Shown here piece by piece: positions 8,634-17,407 of a DNA stretch of 64,000 nucleotides (its first letter is position 1; every line of letters starts with the position of its first letter). Position numbers and translations under genes: made by a program. The stretch is taken from positions 4,325,001-4,389,000 of the forward strand of contig NC_010505.1 in NCBI RefSeq assembly GCF_000019725.1. The letters are read 5' to 3'. The notes beneath the pieces are model-generated. The model made no database searches. It was not told the origin of the DNA and saw nothing but the letters and a program-made list of their open reading frames with translations. Origin of the DNA: Methylobacterium radiotolerans JCM 2831 (lineage in GTDB: Bacteria; Pseudomonadota; Alphaproteobacteria; Rhizobiales; Beijerinckiaceae).

Positions 8634-9959
8634 CTACTTCCCGATGCAGAAGCCGCTGAACAGCCGGTCGAGGACGTCCTCGACGCCGACATGGCCGGCC
8701 ACCTCGCCCAGCGCCCGGACCGCGAGCCGCAGGTCCTCCGCGGCCAGCTCCGGCAGACCGCCGGCGCTCCCGGAGACGCGGTCGAGATGGGCCACGCAGG
8801 CCTCGAGCGCGGCCCTGTGACGGGCGCGGGTGATCAGTGCGTCGCCGGTGCCGAGACCGTCCTCGGCCGCGGCCTGGATCGCGTCGAGCAGGTCGTCCAT
8901 GCCGGCGCCGGTATGGGCCGAGACCGTCACGTCGGCCGAGTCGCCGGCGGGCTGTGAGCCGGCAAAAAGATCGGCCTTCGTGCGGACGATCAGGATCGGA
9001 CGGCATCCCGGCCCGAGATCCGGGACAGCACCGCCGGGGGGCACGAGGGCGACCACCAGATCGGCCGTGTCGATCCGCGCCCGGGTCCGCACGATGCCCT
9101 GCGCCTCGATTGGCTCCGCGGTCTCGCGGAGCCCGGCCGTGTCGACCAGGAGGACCGGCAGGCCGCCGAGGTCGAGCCGCACCTCGATGGCGTCCCGGGT
9201 CGTCCCCGGGCTGTCCGACACGATGGCGACGTCCCGCCGGCTCAGGGCGTTCAGCAGCGTCGACTTCCCGCTGTTGGGCGCCCCCGCCAGCACCACCGTG
9301 AATCCTTCGCGCAGGCGCTCGCCGCGGTGGCCGTCGCGCAGCGTCGCGGCGACCGCGTCCCGCAGGCGCGCGGCGCGGTCGAACAGCGCGGCGTCGAGCC
9401 CGGCATCGTCCACGTCCCCCTCGTCGGCGAAGTCGAGCGCGGCCTCCGCGGCGGCGAGGCAGTCGATCGCCTCCGCGCGCCACGCGGCCACCTGCCGGCT
9501 GAGCGCGCCGTCGAGCTGGCGCAGGGCCTGCCGGCGCTGGCCCTCGGTCTCGGCGTCGATCAGGTCGGCGACGGCCTCCGCCTCGGCGAGATCCATCCGG
9601 CCGTTGAGGACCGCCCGCCGCGTGAACGCCCCGGGCTCGGCCGCCCGGCATCCGGGAAGGCGGGCGAGGGTCGCGAGGACGCGCATCCGCACGGCCGCGC
9701 CGCCGTGGAGGTGCAGCTCCGCCATATCCTCGCCGCTGTAGGTGTCCGGCCCGGGAAACCACGCCACCAGCGCCCGGTCGAGCTCGGTGCCGTCCCGCGG
9801 ATCCCTGAGGCTCCGCAGGGACAGCCGCCGCGGGGTCGGCAGGCGGCCGCCCAGGGTGGCGAGCACGCCGCCCGCGGCCGGGCCGCTGATGCGGATGACC
9901 GCGACGGCGGCCCGGCCGAAGCCGCTGGCCGGGGCGAAGAGCGTGTCGGTCTCGTTCAT
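8634..9959 (-). CDS. mnmE: tRNA uridine-5-carboxymethylaminomethylation GTPase MnmE
   Basis: 441 residues. With MnmG it forms the cmnm5U34 modification of tRNA anticodons. The N-terminal folate-binding domain includes SGEDMAELHLHGG (75-87). The inserted G domain has GAPNSGKST (226-234) and DTAGL (273-277), and the protein ends in the conserved CIGK whose Cys is needed for catalysis. The ATG at 9959 matches the family start MNETDTLFAP. A parS-like site lies 29 bases upstream of the start. Its partner mnmG is 8 kb away on the opposite strand, whereas in many alphaproteobacteria the two are adjacent. Confidence 0.97.
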   Translation of the reverse strand: MNETDTLFAPASGFGRAAVAVIRISGPAAGGVLATLGGRLPTPRRLSLRSLRDPRDGTELDRALVAWFPGPDTYSGEDMAELHLHGGAAVRMRVLATLARLPGCRAAEPGAFTRRAVLNGRMDLAEAEAVADLIDAETEGQRRQALRQLDGALSRQVAAWRAEAIDCLAAAEAALDFADEGDVDDAGLDAALFDRAARLRDAVAATLRDGHRGERLREGFTVVLAGAPNSGKSTLLNALSRRDVAIVSDSPGTTRDAIEVRLDLGGLPVLLVDTAGLRETAEPIEAQGIVRTRARIDTADLVVALVPPGGAVPDLGPGCRPILIVRTKADLFAGSQPAGDSADVTVSAHTGAGMDDLLDAIQAAAEDGLGTGDALITRARHRAALEACVAHLDRVSGSAGGLPELAAEDLRLAVRALGEVAGHVGVEDVLDRLFSGFCIGK

Positions 9960-9987
9960 GGTCCCACAGGGCCGCGCGGAGGGGCGG

Positions 9988-10003
9988 AGTTTCACGTGAA
10001 ACA
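9988..10003. other. parS: parS-like centromere site 1
   Basis: AGTTTCACGTGAAACA matches the parS consensus TGTTTCACGTGAAACA at 15 of 16 positions. It lies in the divergent promoter region between mnmE and the beta-lactamase gene, about 11 kb from parB. ParB is expected to load here and spread. Confidence 0.85.
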
Positions 10004-10080
10004 CGCGCGGCCGCCCTATACCATCCCGGCGTCGCGGTGACGCGCCCGGGCGCGCGGCCGCGATCTCGAACGGGGATGCC

Positions 10081-10959
10081 ATGATCGTCTGGACCCGCCG
10101 CGCCGTCGGCCTCGGCCTGCTCGCCGCGCCCTTCGCCCTCCCCGCGCGCGCCGTCGAGGCGGAGCCGGACTGGACCGCGATCGAGCGCCGACTCGGTGGC
10201 CGCCTCGGGATCGCGGCCGCCTCGGCGGACCGCGTCCTCGCCGCCTACCGCGCCGACGCGCGCTTCCCGATGTGCAGCACCTTCAAGGTCCTGGCGGCCG
10301 CGGCGGTGCTGGCGCGGGTCGATGCCGGCCGCGAGACCCTCGGCCGGATCGTCACCTACGGTCCCGGCGATCTCCTGAGCTACGCCCCGGTCACCCGGAA
10401 GGCGCTGGAGGCCGGCGGCGGGACCGGGCGGATGAGCGTCGCCGACCTGTGCGCGGCGACGCTGGTCTGGAGCGACAACGCGGCCGCCAACCTGCTCCTG
10501 GCGGATCTCGGCGGCCCCGCAGCGCTGACCGCGTGGCTGCGGACGACCGGCGATCCCGTCACCCGCCTCGACCGGACCGAGCCGACCCTCAACACCGCCC
10601 TGCCCGGCGACCCGCGCGACACGACCACGCCGGACGCCATGCGGGCGACCCTGGGTCGGATCCTCCTCGGGACGACCCTGTCGCCGGCCTCGCGCGACCG
10701 GCTGGAGGCCTGGATGGTCGCCTGCGAGACCGGCCGGAAACGCCTGCGGGCCGGCCTGCCGCCGGATTGGAGCGCGGGCGACAAGACCGGGAGCGGCGAC
10801 AACGGCACCGTCAACGACGTGGCGATCCTGCGGCCGCCGGGGCGTGCGCCGATCCTCGTGGCGGTCTACGTCACGGGATCGACGGCCTCCCCCGACACCT
10901 GCGCGGCGGCCTACGCGGAGATCGCCCGCCTCATCGCCGCGCGCGCCCAGTCCACCTGA
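10081..10959 (+). CDS. bla: Class A beta-lactamase
   Basis: 292 residues with a signal peptide (MIVWTRRAVGLGLLAAPFALPARA). All class A serine beta-lactamase motifs are present: S66-T-F-K69, SDN at 131-133, EPTLN at 167-171 (Glu of the deacylating water) and KTG at 235-237. Cys65 precedes the nucleophile but there is no Cys in the KTGSGDNG segment, so the KPC-type disulfide is absent. It hydrolyses beta-lactams in the periplasm; the spectrum cannot be read from sequence. GC matches the host, suggesting a resident chromosomal enzyme. No AmpR-like regulator is adjacent. ybaK follows after 11 bases, so the two may be co-transcribed. Confidence 0.95.
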   Translation: MIVWTRRAVGLGLLAAPFALPARAVEAEPDWTAIERRLGGRLGIAAASADRVLAAYRADARFPMCSTFKVLAAAAVLARVDAGRETLGRIVTYGPGDLLSYAPVTRKALEAGGGTGRMSVADLCAATLVWSDNAAANLLLADLGGPAALTAWLRTTGDPVTRLDRTEPTLNTALPGDPRDTTTPDAMRATLGRILLGTTLSPASRDRLEAWMVACETGRKRLRAGLPPDWSAGDKTGSGDNGTVNDVAILRPPGRAPILVAVYVTGSTASPDTCAAAYAEIARLIAARAQST

Positions 10960-10970
10960 CCGAACGAGCC

Positions 10971-11468
10971 ATGAAGACGCCCGCCAGGACATCTGCCAAG
11001 ACGACCCGCGCCACGCTCGCCCTCGACAAGGCCGGCATCCGCCACGGCCTCCACGTCTACGCGTACGATCCGGACGCCCCGCGCATCGGCCTGCAGGCCG
11101 CGGAGGCGCTCGGTGTGGACCCGGGACGCGTGCTGAAGACCCTGATGGCGTCGGTGGACGGACGGACGGTCTGCCTGCTCGTGGCCTCCGACAAGGAGGT
11201 GTCGATGAAGCGGGTCGCCGCCGCCTTCTCGGGCAAGGCCGCGTCCATGCTCAAGCCGGCCGACGCCGAGCGGCTGACCGGCTACCATGTCGGCGGGATC
11301 AGCCCCCTGGGTCAGAAGCGCCCCTTCCCGACGGCGATCGACGCCGGATCCCTGACCGACCCGGCGGCCGAGATCCACGTCAACGGCGGCGGCCGGGGCT
11401 TGCAGATCCGGCTGACCGAGGGCGACCTCGTCGGCGTCCTGAACGCCCTCGTCGTGCCGCTCGCGTGA
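10971..11468 (+). CDS. ybaK: Cys-tRNA(Pro) deacylase, YbaK family
   Basis: 165 residues, the usual length. Trans-editing enzyme that clears Cys mischarged onto tRNA(Pro). Recognisable by SDKEVSMKRVA with the conserved catalytic Lys, by GGISPLGQKRPFPT, and by HVNGGGRGLQIRL near the C-terminus. The ATG at 10971 is the only reasonable start and lies 11 bases after the beta-lactamase stop. Confidence 0.93.
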   Translation: MKTPARTSAKTTRATLALDKAGIRHGLHVYAYDPDAPRIGLQAAEALGVDPGRVLKTLMASVDGRTVCLLVASDKEVSMKRVAAAFSGKAASMLKPADAERLTGYHVGGISPLGQKRPFPTAIDAGSLTDPAAEIHVNGGGRGLQIRLTEGDLVGVLNALVVPLA

Positions 11469-11535
11469 TCCCGCGGTAAGCGTCCGTTTACCCTGCCGTC
11501 GCACGGTGCCGCCTTCCGGCTGGGATGGAGGCGGC

Positions 11536-11892
11536 ATGCGGGCGACGACGCGCAGGGCGGTGACGGCGCTCGGATTCGTCCTGCTGCTCGCCGGATCGGG
11601 CCGCGCGGCCGACCTCGACATCCGCGGCGGCGTCGAGACGGGCGCGGGTGGCAGCCCCCGCTTCTTCCCGCGCAACGACGGCCTCGATCGTCGGCCGGTC
11701 TACGCCCTCCGGTCCCGTCGCGCGCCGATGGGCTGCACGCCCCGGCGGGCGCCCGTGCCCACCAACGCCCCGGACGATCCGAGCTATGTCGGCTCCGAGT
11801 ACGGCCTGGGGCATCCGAGCTACTACGGCTTCACGCCGCCGCCCGGCGTGGACGACCCGTTCGGACGCTCACTCCTGCCCTACTGCCCCTGA
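11536..11892 (+). CDS. Small exported protein of unknown function
   Basis: 118 residues beginning MRATTRRAVTALGFVLLLAG with a cleavage site near GRAADL, so exported. GGAGGCGGC precedes the ATG. The mature part is rich in Arg, Pro, Gly and Tyr, has two Cys (Cys in PMGCTP and in the final PYCP) and no known domain; it could be a small envelope or outer-surface protein. It lies between ybaK and panC on the same strand with 67 and 97 bases of spacing. Confidence 0.7.
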   Translation: MRATTRRAVTALGFVLLLAGSGRAADLDIRGGVETGAGGSPRFFPRNDGLDRRPVYALRSRRAPMGCTPRRAPVPTNAPDDPSYVGSEYGLGHPSYYGFTPPPGVDDPFGRSLLPYCP

Positions 11893-11989
11893 CGCCGACC
11901 GGGACCGCGCGGACCGTGACCGGACTGCCGGATTCCACCGCTCCCCATCATGCTCTAGACCGGCCCCACCCTCCCCCGGAGCCCGTGCC

Positions 11990-12838
11990 GTGTCCGAGTC
12001 GACCTTCCAGTCCTTCCGCGACCTCACCGCCCTGCGCGGATGCGTGGCGGCGTGGCGCGCGGCGGGCGAGCGCGTCGTCCTGATCCCCACCATGGGGGCC
12101 CTGCACGACGGGCACCTCGCCCTCGTGGCCGAGGCGCGGCGGATCGGCCGCCGGACCGTCGCCAGCATCTTCGTCAATCCGACCCAGTTCGGCCCGAACG
12201 AGGATTTCGCCCGCTACCCCCGCGACCTCGACGCGGACCTGGCCCTGCTGGCGCGAGCCGGCGCGGACGCCGCCTGGACGCCCAGCGTCGAGACCATGTA
12301 CCCGCCCGGCTTCGCCACCCGGATCGAGGTCGCCGGCCTGACCGACGGCCTGTGCGGGCCGTTCCGGCCCGGCCACTTCGCCGGCGTCGCCACGGTGGTG
12401 ACCAAGCTCCTCAACCAGGTCCGGCCGGACGTCGCCCTGTTCGGCGAGAAGGACTTCCAGCAGCTCCGCGTGCTCCAGCAGGTGGCGGCGGATCTCGACC
12501 TCCCGGTGGAGATCCGCGGCGTGCCGACCGTGCGCGAGCCCGACGGCCTCGCGCTGTCGTCGCGCAACCGCTACCTCTCGGCCGAGGAGCGGGCCGTCGC
12601 CCCGAAGCTCCACGCCGTCCTGGCCGAGATCGCCTCCGCGTCCCGCAGCGGCACCCCCGTGGCCGGCCGGATCGCCGCCGGGCGGGCGGCGCTGGAGGCG
12701 GCGGGGTTCCGCGTCCAGTACCTCGCGGTCTGCGACGCCCGGACCCTGGTCCCGGTGGAGCGGGTCGACGGCCCGGCCCGCGTGATCGCCGCGGCCTTCC
12801 TGGGCCGGACCCGGCTGATCGACAATCGCGCCGTCTAG
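11990..12838 (+). CDS. panC: Pantothenate synthetase
   Basis: 282 residues, standard length. Joins pantoate and beta-alanine with ATP to give pantothenate, the CoA precursor. The nucleotidyl-transferase motif IPTMGALHDGHLALV (a HIGH relative) is at about 24-38. SIFVNPTQFGPNEDF, GEKDFQQLRVLQQV and LSSRNRYLS follow. The start is a GTG at 11990 (codes SESTFQSFRDL) because no in-frame ATG gives a sensible N-terminus. No panB or panD nearby. Confidence 0.95.
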   Translation: MSESTFQSFRDLTALRGCVAAWRAAGERVVLIPTMGALHDGHLALVAEARRIGRRTVASIFVNPTQFGPNEDFARYPRDLDADLALLARAGADAAWTPSVETMYPPGFATRIEVAGLTDGLCGPFRPGHFAGVATVVTKLLNQVRPDVALFGEKDFQQLRVLQQVAADLDLPVEIRGVPTVREPDGLALSSRNRYLSAEERAVAPKLHAVLAEIASASRSGTPVAGRIAAGRAALEAAGFRVQYLAVCDARTLVPVERVDGPARVIAAAFLGRTRLIDNRAV

Positions 12839-12857
12839 GCCGGCGCCGGTCCGGCCG

Positions 12858-12877
12858 CCGGCGGTCGTGGCCGCCGG
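12858..12877 (+). terminator. Hairpin after panC
   Basis: CCGGCGG and CCGCCGG form a 7-bp stem with a six-base loop, 19 bases past the panC stop. There is no T-tract, as is common in GC-rich genomes. Confidence 0.45.
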
Positions 12878-12955
12878 GCCACGATGCGCGGATTTCCGGC
12901 TTTGACTGCGCCAAGTGATTGGCGCCGCCCGGCCGACCTGTTCTCTGCTGCTCCC

Positions 12956-14242
12956 GTGATCGGAACGCGCACCGCACCGGCCGTCCTGGCCGTGTCCCTC
13001 GCCCTGGCGGGTCCCGCCGGCGCCGGCGAGGACGCGTTCGAGGGGATGGCCGGCCCCTCCGGCGAGCGCCTGCGCTACGACGCGAAGGGGCTGACCCTCA
13101 CCTTTCCCGAACCCGACGTGAAGCTCCAGATCGGCGGCCGGCTGCACATCGACGGCGGCGCGGCGGGCTTCGGCCGGCCGGACCTGCCCGAGGCCTTCCC
13201 CGACAACGTCGCCGTGCGCCGGGCCTGGATCGAGCCGACGCTGACCATCGGCCGCGACTGGGTGATCGCCTTCCAGTACGATTTCGCCGACCCGATGCTG
13301 CCGATCAACGACGCGCTGGTCGCCTGGAAGGGGGTGCCGGACACGATCCTGACCCTCGGCAACATGAAGGAGCCCTTCAGCCTGGAATGGCTGCAGAGCA
13401 ACAACGACACGCTGTTCGCCGAGCGCTCGGTGGCCAACGCCCTCGTGCCGGAGCGCCGCTTCGGTTTCGCGGCCGGACATCACGGGAAGAACTGGACCGC
13501 TGTGGCGGGCGTGTTCGGCAACGCCGCCAGCAACGGCATCGACGGGGACGGCGTCGCGGTGGCGGCCCGCGCCACCGTCGCGCCGATCATGGAGGGGGAC
13601 GAGACCCTGCATCTCGGGCTCGCCGGGGTCTTCCGCACCCGGTCGCGGTCGGACGGCGCCTTCGGCTTCTCCAGCCCCGCCGGCGCCTTCCTGTTCGAGC
13701 GCCCCCTGGTGGATACCGGCGATCTCCCCGATGCCGCCAGCGTGTCGCGCCTCGGCGCCGAGCTGGCCTATCGCCGCGGCCCGCTCCTGGTGCAGGCCGA
13801 GTACATCCGGGCCGCGCTGCAGCCGTTCCCCGGTCCCAGCCAGCCCGGCGCCGCGCTTGATTTCCAGGGCGGCTATGTCGAGGCGGCCCTGGTGCTCAAC
13901 GGCGAGGGCCGTGCCTACGCGCTGACGCCGCAGAGCGGCACCACCTACGCGACCTTCCGGGGCGTGACGGTCCCGGAGGCGCAGCGGCTCTCCCGGGGCG
14001 GGATCGGCGTGTTCGAGCTGGCGGCGCGCTACAGCGCCGTCGACCTGGACGCCCGCGGATTCCGCGGGGGCATGGAGCAGGACGTGACCCTCGGCCTGAG
14101 CTGGTATCCCGAGCCCAACCTGCGGCTGATCGGGAACGTCGTCCACGGGCGCGTGTGGCCGGGGGAGGCCCAGTCCGACACCCTCGGCACCCGCCCGTTC
14201 TCGGTCGACACGGTGATCGCGCGCCTGCAGATCTACTGGTGA
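12956..14242 (+). CDS. OprO/OprP-type phosphate-selective porin
   Basis: 428 residues from the GTG at 12956, which gives a clean signal peptide (IGTRTAPAVLAVSLALAGPAGA). An ATG at 12884 is in frame but adds 24 residues ahead of the signal peptide. Features are those of the OprP/OprO porin family: KLQIGGRLHIDGG, VRRAWIEPTLTIGRDW, QYDFAD, GNMKEPFSLEWL and a C-terminal strand ending in aromatic IYW. Expected to be a 16-stranded outer-membrane channel. Whether it is selective for phosphate or other anions cannot be told here. It converges on the EAL gene with 27 bases between the stops. Confidence 0.88.
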   Translation: MIGTRTAPAVLAVSLALAGPAGAGEDAFEGMAGPSGERLRYDAKGLTLTFPEPDVKLQIGGRLHIDGGAAGFGRPDLPEAFPDNVAVRRAWIEPTLTIGRDWVIAFQYDFADPMLPINDALVAWKGVPDTILTLGNMKEPFSLEWLQSNNDTLFAERSVANALVPERRFGFAAGHHGKNWTAVAGVFGNAASNGIDGDGVAVAARATVAPIMEGDETLHLGLAGVFRTRSRSDGAFGFSSPAGAFLFERPLVDTGDLPDAASVSRLGAELAYRRGPLLVQAEYIRAALQPFPGPSQPGAALDFQGGYVEAALVLNGEGRAYALTPQSGTTYATFRGVTVPEAQRLSRGGIGVFELAARYSAVDLDARGFRGGMEQDVTLGLSWYPEPNLRLIGNVVHGRVWPGEAQSDTLGTRPFSVDTVIARLQIYW

Positions 14243-14269
14243 CGCGGCTCGGCGGGCGGCCCGAAGCCC

Positions 14270-15799
14270 TCACACGGCCCGGCGCAGGACCGACCGGAAC
14301 GGGCGCCGCTCGGGCTCCGGCGGGGGCGTCGGCTCCTCGGCGGGCGGGGCCGCCAGGACCTCGGCGCGCACCGGGCGCGGGGCCGCGAAGGCCGTCCCCT
14401 GCGCGAACGGCACGTCGAGGTCGATCAGGTCCGGGACGTCGGCCTCGTCGGCGACGCCCGTGGCGACGACGCGGATCCCGGCCCGGGCCAGGGCCGGCGC
14501 GGTGTCCTCGAGGGCGATGTCCGACAGGCTGCCGCGACTCGTGCCGGGCCGGAGCAGCATCTCGGCCGGCACCTTGACCTGCCCGATGCCGAGCGCCGCC
14601 AGCTCGGCCGCGTCGAAGCGGAGGTCGTCCGGGCGGTCGAGGCTGAACCCGATCCGACCCTGCAGGGGCGCGAGCAGGCCCCGCTGGCCGGCGTCGAGAC
14701 GGCGCCAGCTCTCCTGCGGCAGCGCGATGGTGAGGCCGGCCAGGGCCGGATCGTCCGCGGCCGTGCGCGCCAGCTCGCGCAGCAGGCCGGGCTCGAACAG
14801 CGACAGCGGCGACAGCCCGTAGGTCAGCAGGGTCTCGCTGCCGCGCCGGGCGAGGTGGCGCGCCACGATGGTGGCCCGCTGGAGCATCCGGCGGTCGAGT
14901 TCGGTGGTGCGCCCGTAGCGCTCCAGCACCGGCAGGAACACCTCGGGCTCGGCCGGCGGCGCGCCGGGGCCGCCGATCCGCAGCCGGGCCAGCGCCTCAT
15001 AGGCCACCACCTTGCGCTGCGGCAGGGTGACGACCGGCTGCAGGTGGATCTCCAGGCCATCGCCCTCGAAGGCCGCGACGATCGCGCCCTCGTCGGCGGG
15101 CGCGGCCGCGGGCCGGGGCGGGATCGGCCGCGGCGGGATCGGCCGCGCCGGGACGGCCGGCGTCGGGTCCGGGGCGGGCTGCCGGTCGGCCGGAGCCGGC
15201 TGCGGCCCGGGCGGGACCCGCTCGAGCGGGGCGGCCGGGCCCCTCGGCTGCGGCAGCGACGGGGCGGCGGCGTCCGGAAGGGCAGCGGCGGGCGCCGCCG
15301 CGGTCTGCGGCCGGGGCGCCTCGGCGGGCGCGATTCCGGGCCCGGTCGCCGGCCGCGCCTTGAGGCCCGCGATCTCGGCATCCTGGGCGCTCACGACCGT
15401 GGTGAGGTCGCGGACGATCCCGCTGAGGAGCCCGAACTCGACGGTCAGTTCCTCGATCTGCGCCCGCAGGGCGGCCTCCGCGGCCTCGGGCCGCGGCTGG
15501 GCCGCCGCGGTCGCGGCCGCCGTCTCGACCTTGAGCAGGCGCCGGGACAGCAGGTCGACCTCGCCGGACAGCTTCTCGCAGCGCGCCTTGAGGGTGGCGA
15601 TACGGGTGAGGGCGAGACCGCCCGCCGCGGCGGCCGCGGCGCCGAGCGTCAGGGCACTCCAGAGCGGCAGGAACACCGCGAGCGGCCCGAACACGACGAG
15701 CCCGAGAAGGCCGACCGTCAGCAGCCCCGCGTACCGGCCGAGGACCGGGACCATCGTCTGAACACCTGCCAGGAACGCGCGCCGGTCGCCGGGGGACAT
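14270..15799 (-). CDS. Membrane-anchored degenerate EAL-domain protein, TipF-like
   Basis: 509 residues. Two close N-terminal membrane segments (about 18-42 and 46-64) are followed by a coiled coil (about 66-145), a Pro/Ala-rich linker (about 150-240) and a C-terminal EAL domain (about 245-480). The EAL motif survives as YEALARL and the conserved Lys as QVKVP. However, the metal-binding Asn (here YGLSPLS), the ITE Glu segment (here IALPQE) and the DDFGTG loop are lost, so phosphodiesterase activity is unlikely. The order TM-coiled coil-EAL resembles Caulobacter TipF, a c-di-GMP receptor for flagellar placement; that role is inferred. Start 15799 is chosen; an ATG at 15754 is also possible. 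Confidence 0.8.
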   Translation of the reverse strand: MSPGDRRAFLAGVQTMVPVLGRYAGLLTVGLLGLVVFGPLAVFLPLWSALTLGAAAAAAGGLALTRIATLKARCEKLSGEVDLLSRRLLKVETAAATAAAQPRPEAAEAALRAQIEELTVEFGLLSGIVRDLTTVVSAQDAEIAGLKARPATGPGIAPAEAPRPQTAAAPAAALPDAAAPSLPQPRGPAAPLERVPPGPQPAPADRQPAPDPTPAVPARPIPPRPIPPRPAAAPADEGAIVAAFEGDGLEIHLQPVVTLPQRKVVAYEALARLRIGGPGAPPAEPEVFLPVLERYGRTTELDRRMLQRATIVARHLARRGSETLLTYGLSPLSLFEPGLLRELARTAADDPALAGLTIALPQESWRRLDAGQRGLLAPLQGRIGFSLDRPDDLRFDAAELAALGIGQVKVPAEMLLRPGTSRGSLSDIALEDTAPALARAGIRVVATGVADEADVPDLIDLDVPFAQGTAFAAPRPVRAEVLAAPPAEEPTPPPEPERRPFRSVLRRAV

Positions 15800-16033
15800 C
15801 CCGAGCGATCCCCACCGGGCGCGAACCGAATCGCAGGATCATTGGCCACCCGCACCCTGCCCGGCAAGGCTCCGGGACCGCGATGGAGCGCCACCGCCTG
15901 TTAATTCCGGGCGGTGTGACGCCGGCGCCCGCTGGAACGTTGCGGATTCATCACGGCGGACCCGATTGCGGGGCGATCCGGGGAGGGTTGCGCGGCTTGC
16001 GAATGCGGACGGGATGAAAAAGGATCATAAAGC

Positions 16034-16912
16034 GTGGCCATGACGCCCGTCCCCCCGCGTACTCCCCGATATCGCGCCGTTCTCGGCGCCGGCGCGCTCG
16101 TCGCGGCCTTCGGCACGACGGCGCCGCGGGCCGCCGATCTCAACGCGGATCTTCCGCGCACCACGCCGACCTTCGCGATGGTCGATCCCAACACTTGGAT
16201 CGTCACGCTGAGCGGCTCGATCCAGGCCGTGCCGCGCTATCCGGGCGCCAGCGACTATACGGCCGTCGGCTATCCCTCGATCGATGTCCGCCGGGTGGGC
16301 GAGCCGCGCCGCTTCTCGACGCCGGATGACGGGTTCAGCCTGTCGCTGTTCGACACCGAGTCGTTCCGGATCGGCCCGACCGCGCGCTTCGTGCCGGGGC
16401 GCTACTACGGCGACGACAGGCGCCACCTGTACGGCTTCCGCGACGCCCGCTTCGCCGTGGAGCCGGGCGTGTTCGCGGAGTTCTACCCGGTCTCGTTCAT
16501 CCGGACCCGCGTCGAGGTGCGCCAGGGCCTCTACGGCCACCACGGCACGGTCGGCTCGGTGGCGGCCGACTACCTGATCCCGGCGGAGAAGTTCCTGTTC
16601 TCCGTCGGGCCGCGCCTGAACGTCGGCGACGCCAGCTACGCCCGGAAATACTTCGGCGTCTCGCCGATCGAGGCGGCGCTGAACGGGCGCGTCACCCCCT
16701 ACGACCCGCGCAGCTTCTACTCGGCGGGCGTGCTCGGCGGCGTGACCTACACCCAGAGTGAGACTTGGTCCTACACGGCCTATGCCGGCTACACCCGGAT
16801 CCTGGGCGCCTCCGGCGACAGCCCGCTGGTGCGGCGCCCGTTCGGCAACCCCAACCAGTACCAGTTCGGCCTGCGCGTCGATTACGCCTTCCGCATGCCG
16901 GCGCTGTTCTGA
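16034..16912 (+). CDS. MipA/OmpV family outer-membrane protein
   Basis: 292 residues from a GTG with AAGGAT about ten bases upstream (ATG at 16040 is the alternative). Signal peptide ends near PRAADL. The mature part is a predicted beta-barrel of the MipA/OmpV family: GSIQAVPRYPGASDY near the N-terminus, alternating hydrophobic strands and a final LRVDYAFRMPALF with the terminal Phe used for outer-membrane insertion. In E. coli MipA scaffolds murein enzymes; for most homologues the role is unknown. Confidence 0.85.
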   Translation: MAMTPVPPRTPRYRAVLGAGALVAAFGTTAPRAADLNADLPRTTPTFAMVDPNTWIVTLSGSIQAVPRYPGASDYTAVGYPSIDVRRVGEPRRFSTPDDGFSLSLFDTESFRIGPTARFVPGRYYGDDRRHLYGFRDARFAVEPGVFAEFYPVSFIRTRVEVRQGLYGHHGTVGSVAADYLIPAEKFLFSVGPRLNVGDASYARKYFGVSPIEAALNGRVTPYDPRSFYSAGVLGGVTYTQSETWSYTAYAGYTRILGASGDSPLVRRPFGNPNQYQFGLRVDYAFRMPALF

Positions 16913-16979
16913 GCCGCGCCCCGGCTTGCGCCGGCCCCGCCGGGTCCCGACATTCCGGGGACACGCCATGGAGGCCCGA

Positions 16980-17201
16980 ATGGACGAGACGCGCGCCGAC
17001 CTGCTGATGCGAGTCGAGGGCATGACCTGCGACGGCTGCGCCGCCGCGGTGACCCGCACGGTGAAGCGGGTCGATCCCGCTGCCGACGTGCGGGTCGACC
17101 GGGACGCCGCGCGCGTGGCGATCCGCACCGACGCGCAGGCGCTCACCATCGCCGAAGCCCTGACCAAGGCCGGCTACACCGCGACGGCCATGACCGGCTG
17201 A
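16980..17201 (+). CDS. Heavy-metal-associated domain protein, copper-chaperone type
   Basis: 73 residues consisting of a single HMA fold. The metal site GMTCDGC binds a soft ion, usually Cu(I), through its two Cys. Start 16980 has GGAGG five bases upstream; an in-frame ATG at 16968 would add MEAR. Similar stand-alone proteins (CopZ) pass copper to a P-type ATPase, but no such ATPase is in the window. Confidence 0.88.
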   Translation: MDETRADLLMRVEGMTCDGCAAAVTRTVKRVDPAADVRVDRDAARVAIRTDAQALTIAEALTKAGYTATAMTG

Positions 17202-17205
17202 GCCG

Positions 17206-17227
17206 CCGCGGCCTCCCGAGGCCGCGG
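17206..17227. terminator. Strong hairpin between convergent genes
   Basis: CCGCGGCCTC, a CC loop, then GAGGCCGCGG: a perfect 10-bp stem starting five bases after the stop of the metal-binding protein gene. It lies between that gene and the convergent small membrane gene, so it can serve both strands. Confidence 0.6.
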
Positions 17228-17257
17228 ACGCCGGAGCGCCCCGTGCGCGGCCCCCTC

Positions 17258-17407
17258 TCAGGAGCGGCTCAGGAACATCCCGGTCAGCAACAGGGCGAAG
17301 CCCGCGAGGCCGAACAGGCCTTCCTTGCGCTTGGTGCGGTCGAGGAAATGGGCGGCGGCGCCGGCCGCGCAACAGGCGGCGCCCAGGCCGATTGTCAGCG
17401 ACGACAT
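17258..17407 (-). CDS. 49-residue membrane protein of unknown function
   Basis: Short gene, easily missed. From the ATG at 17407 it codes MSSLTIGLGAACCAAGAAAH and continues through HFLDRTKRKEGLFGLA to a second hydrophobic stretch ending MFLSRS, with a stop at 17258. Two hydrophobic helices are separated by a short charged loop (DRTKRKE). GAGGAGGAG lies six bases before the ATG, a very strong ribosome binding site that supports translation. Function unknown. Confidence 0.6.
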   Translation of the reverse strand: MSSLTIGLGAACCAAGAAAHFLDRTKRKEGLFGLAGFALLLTGMFLSRS

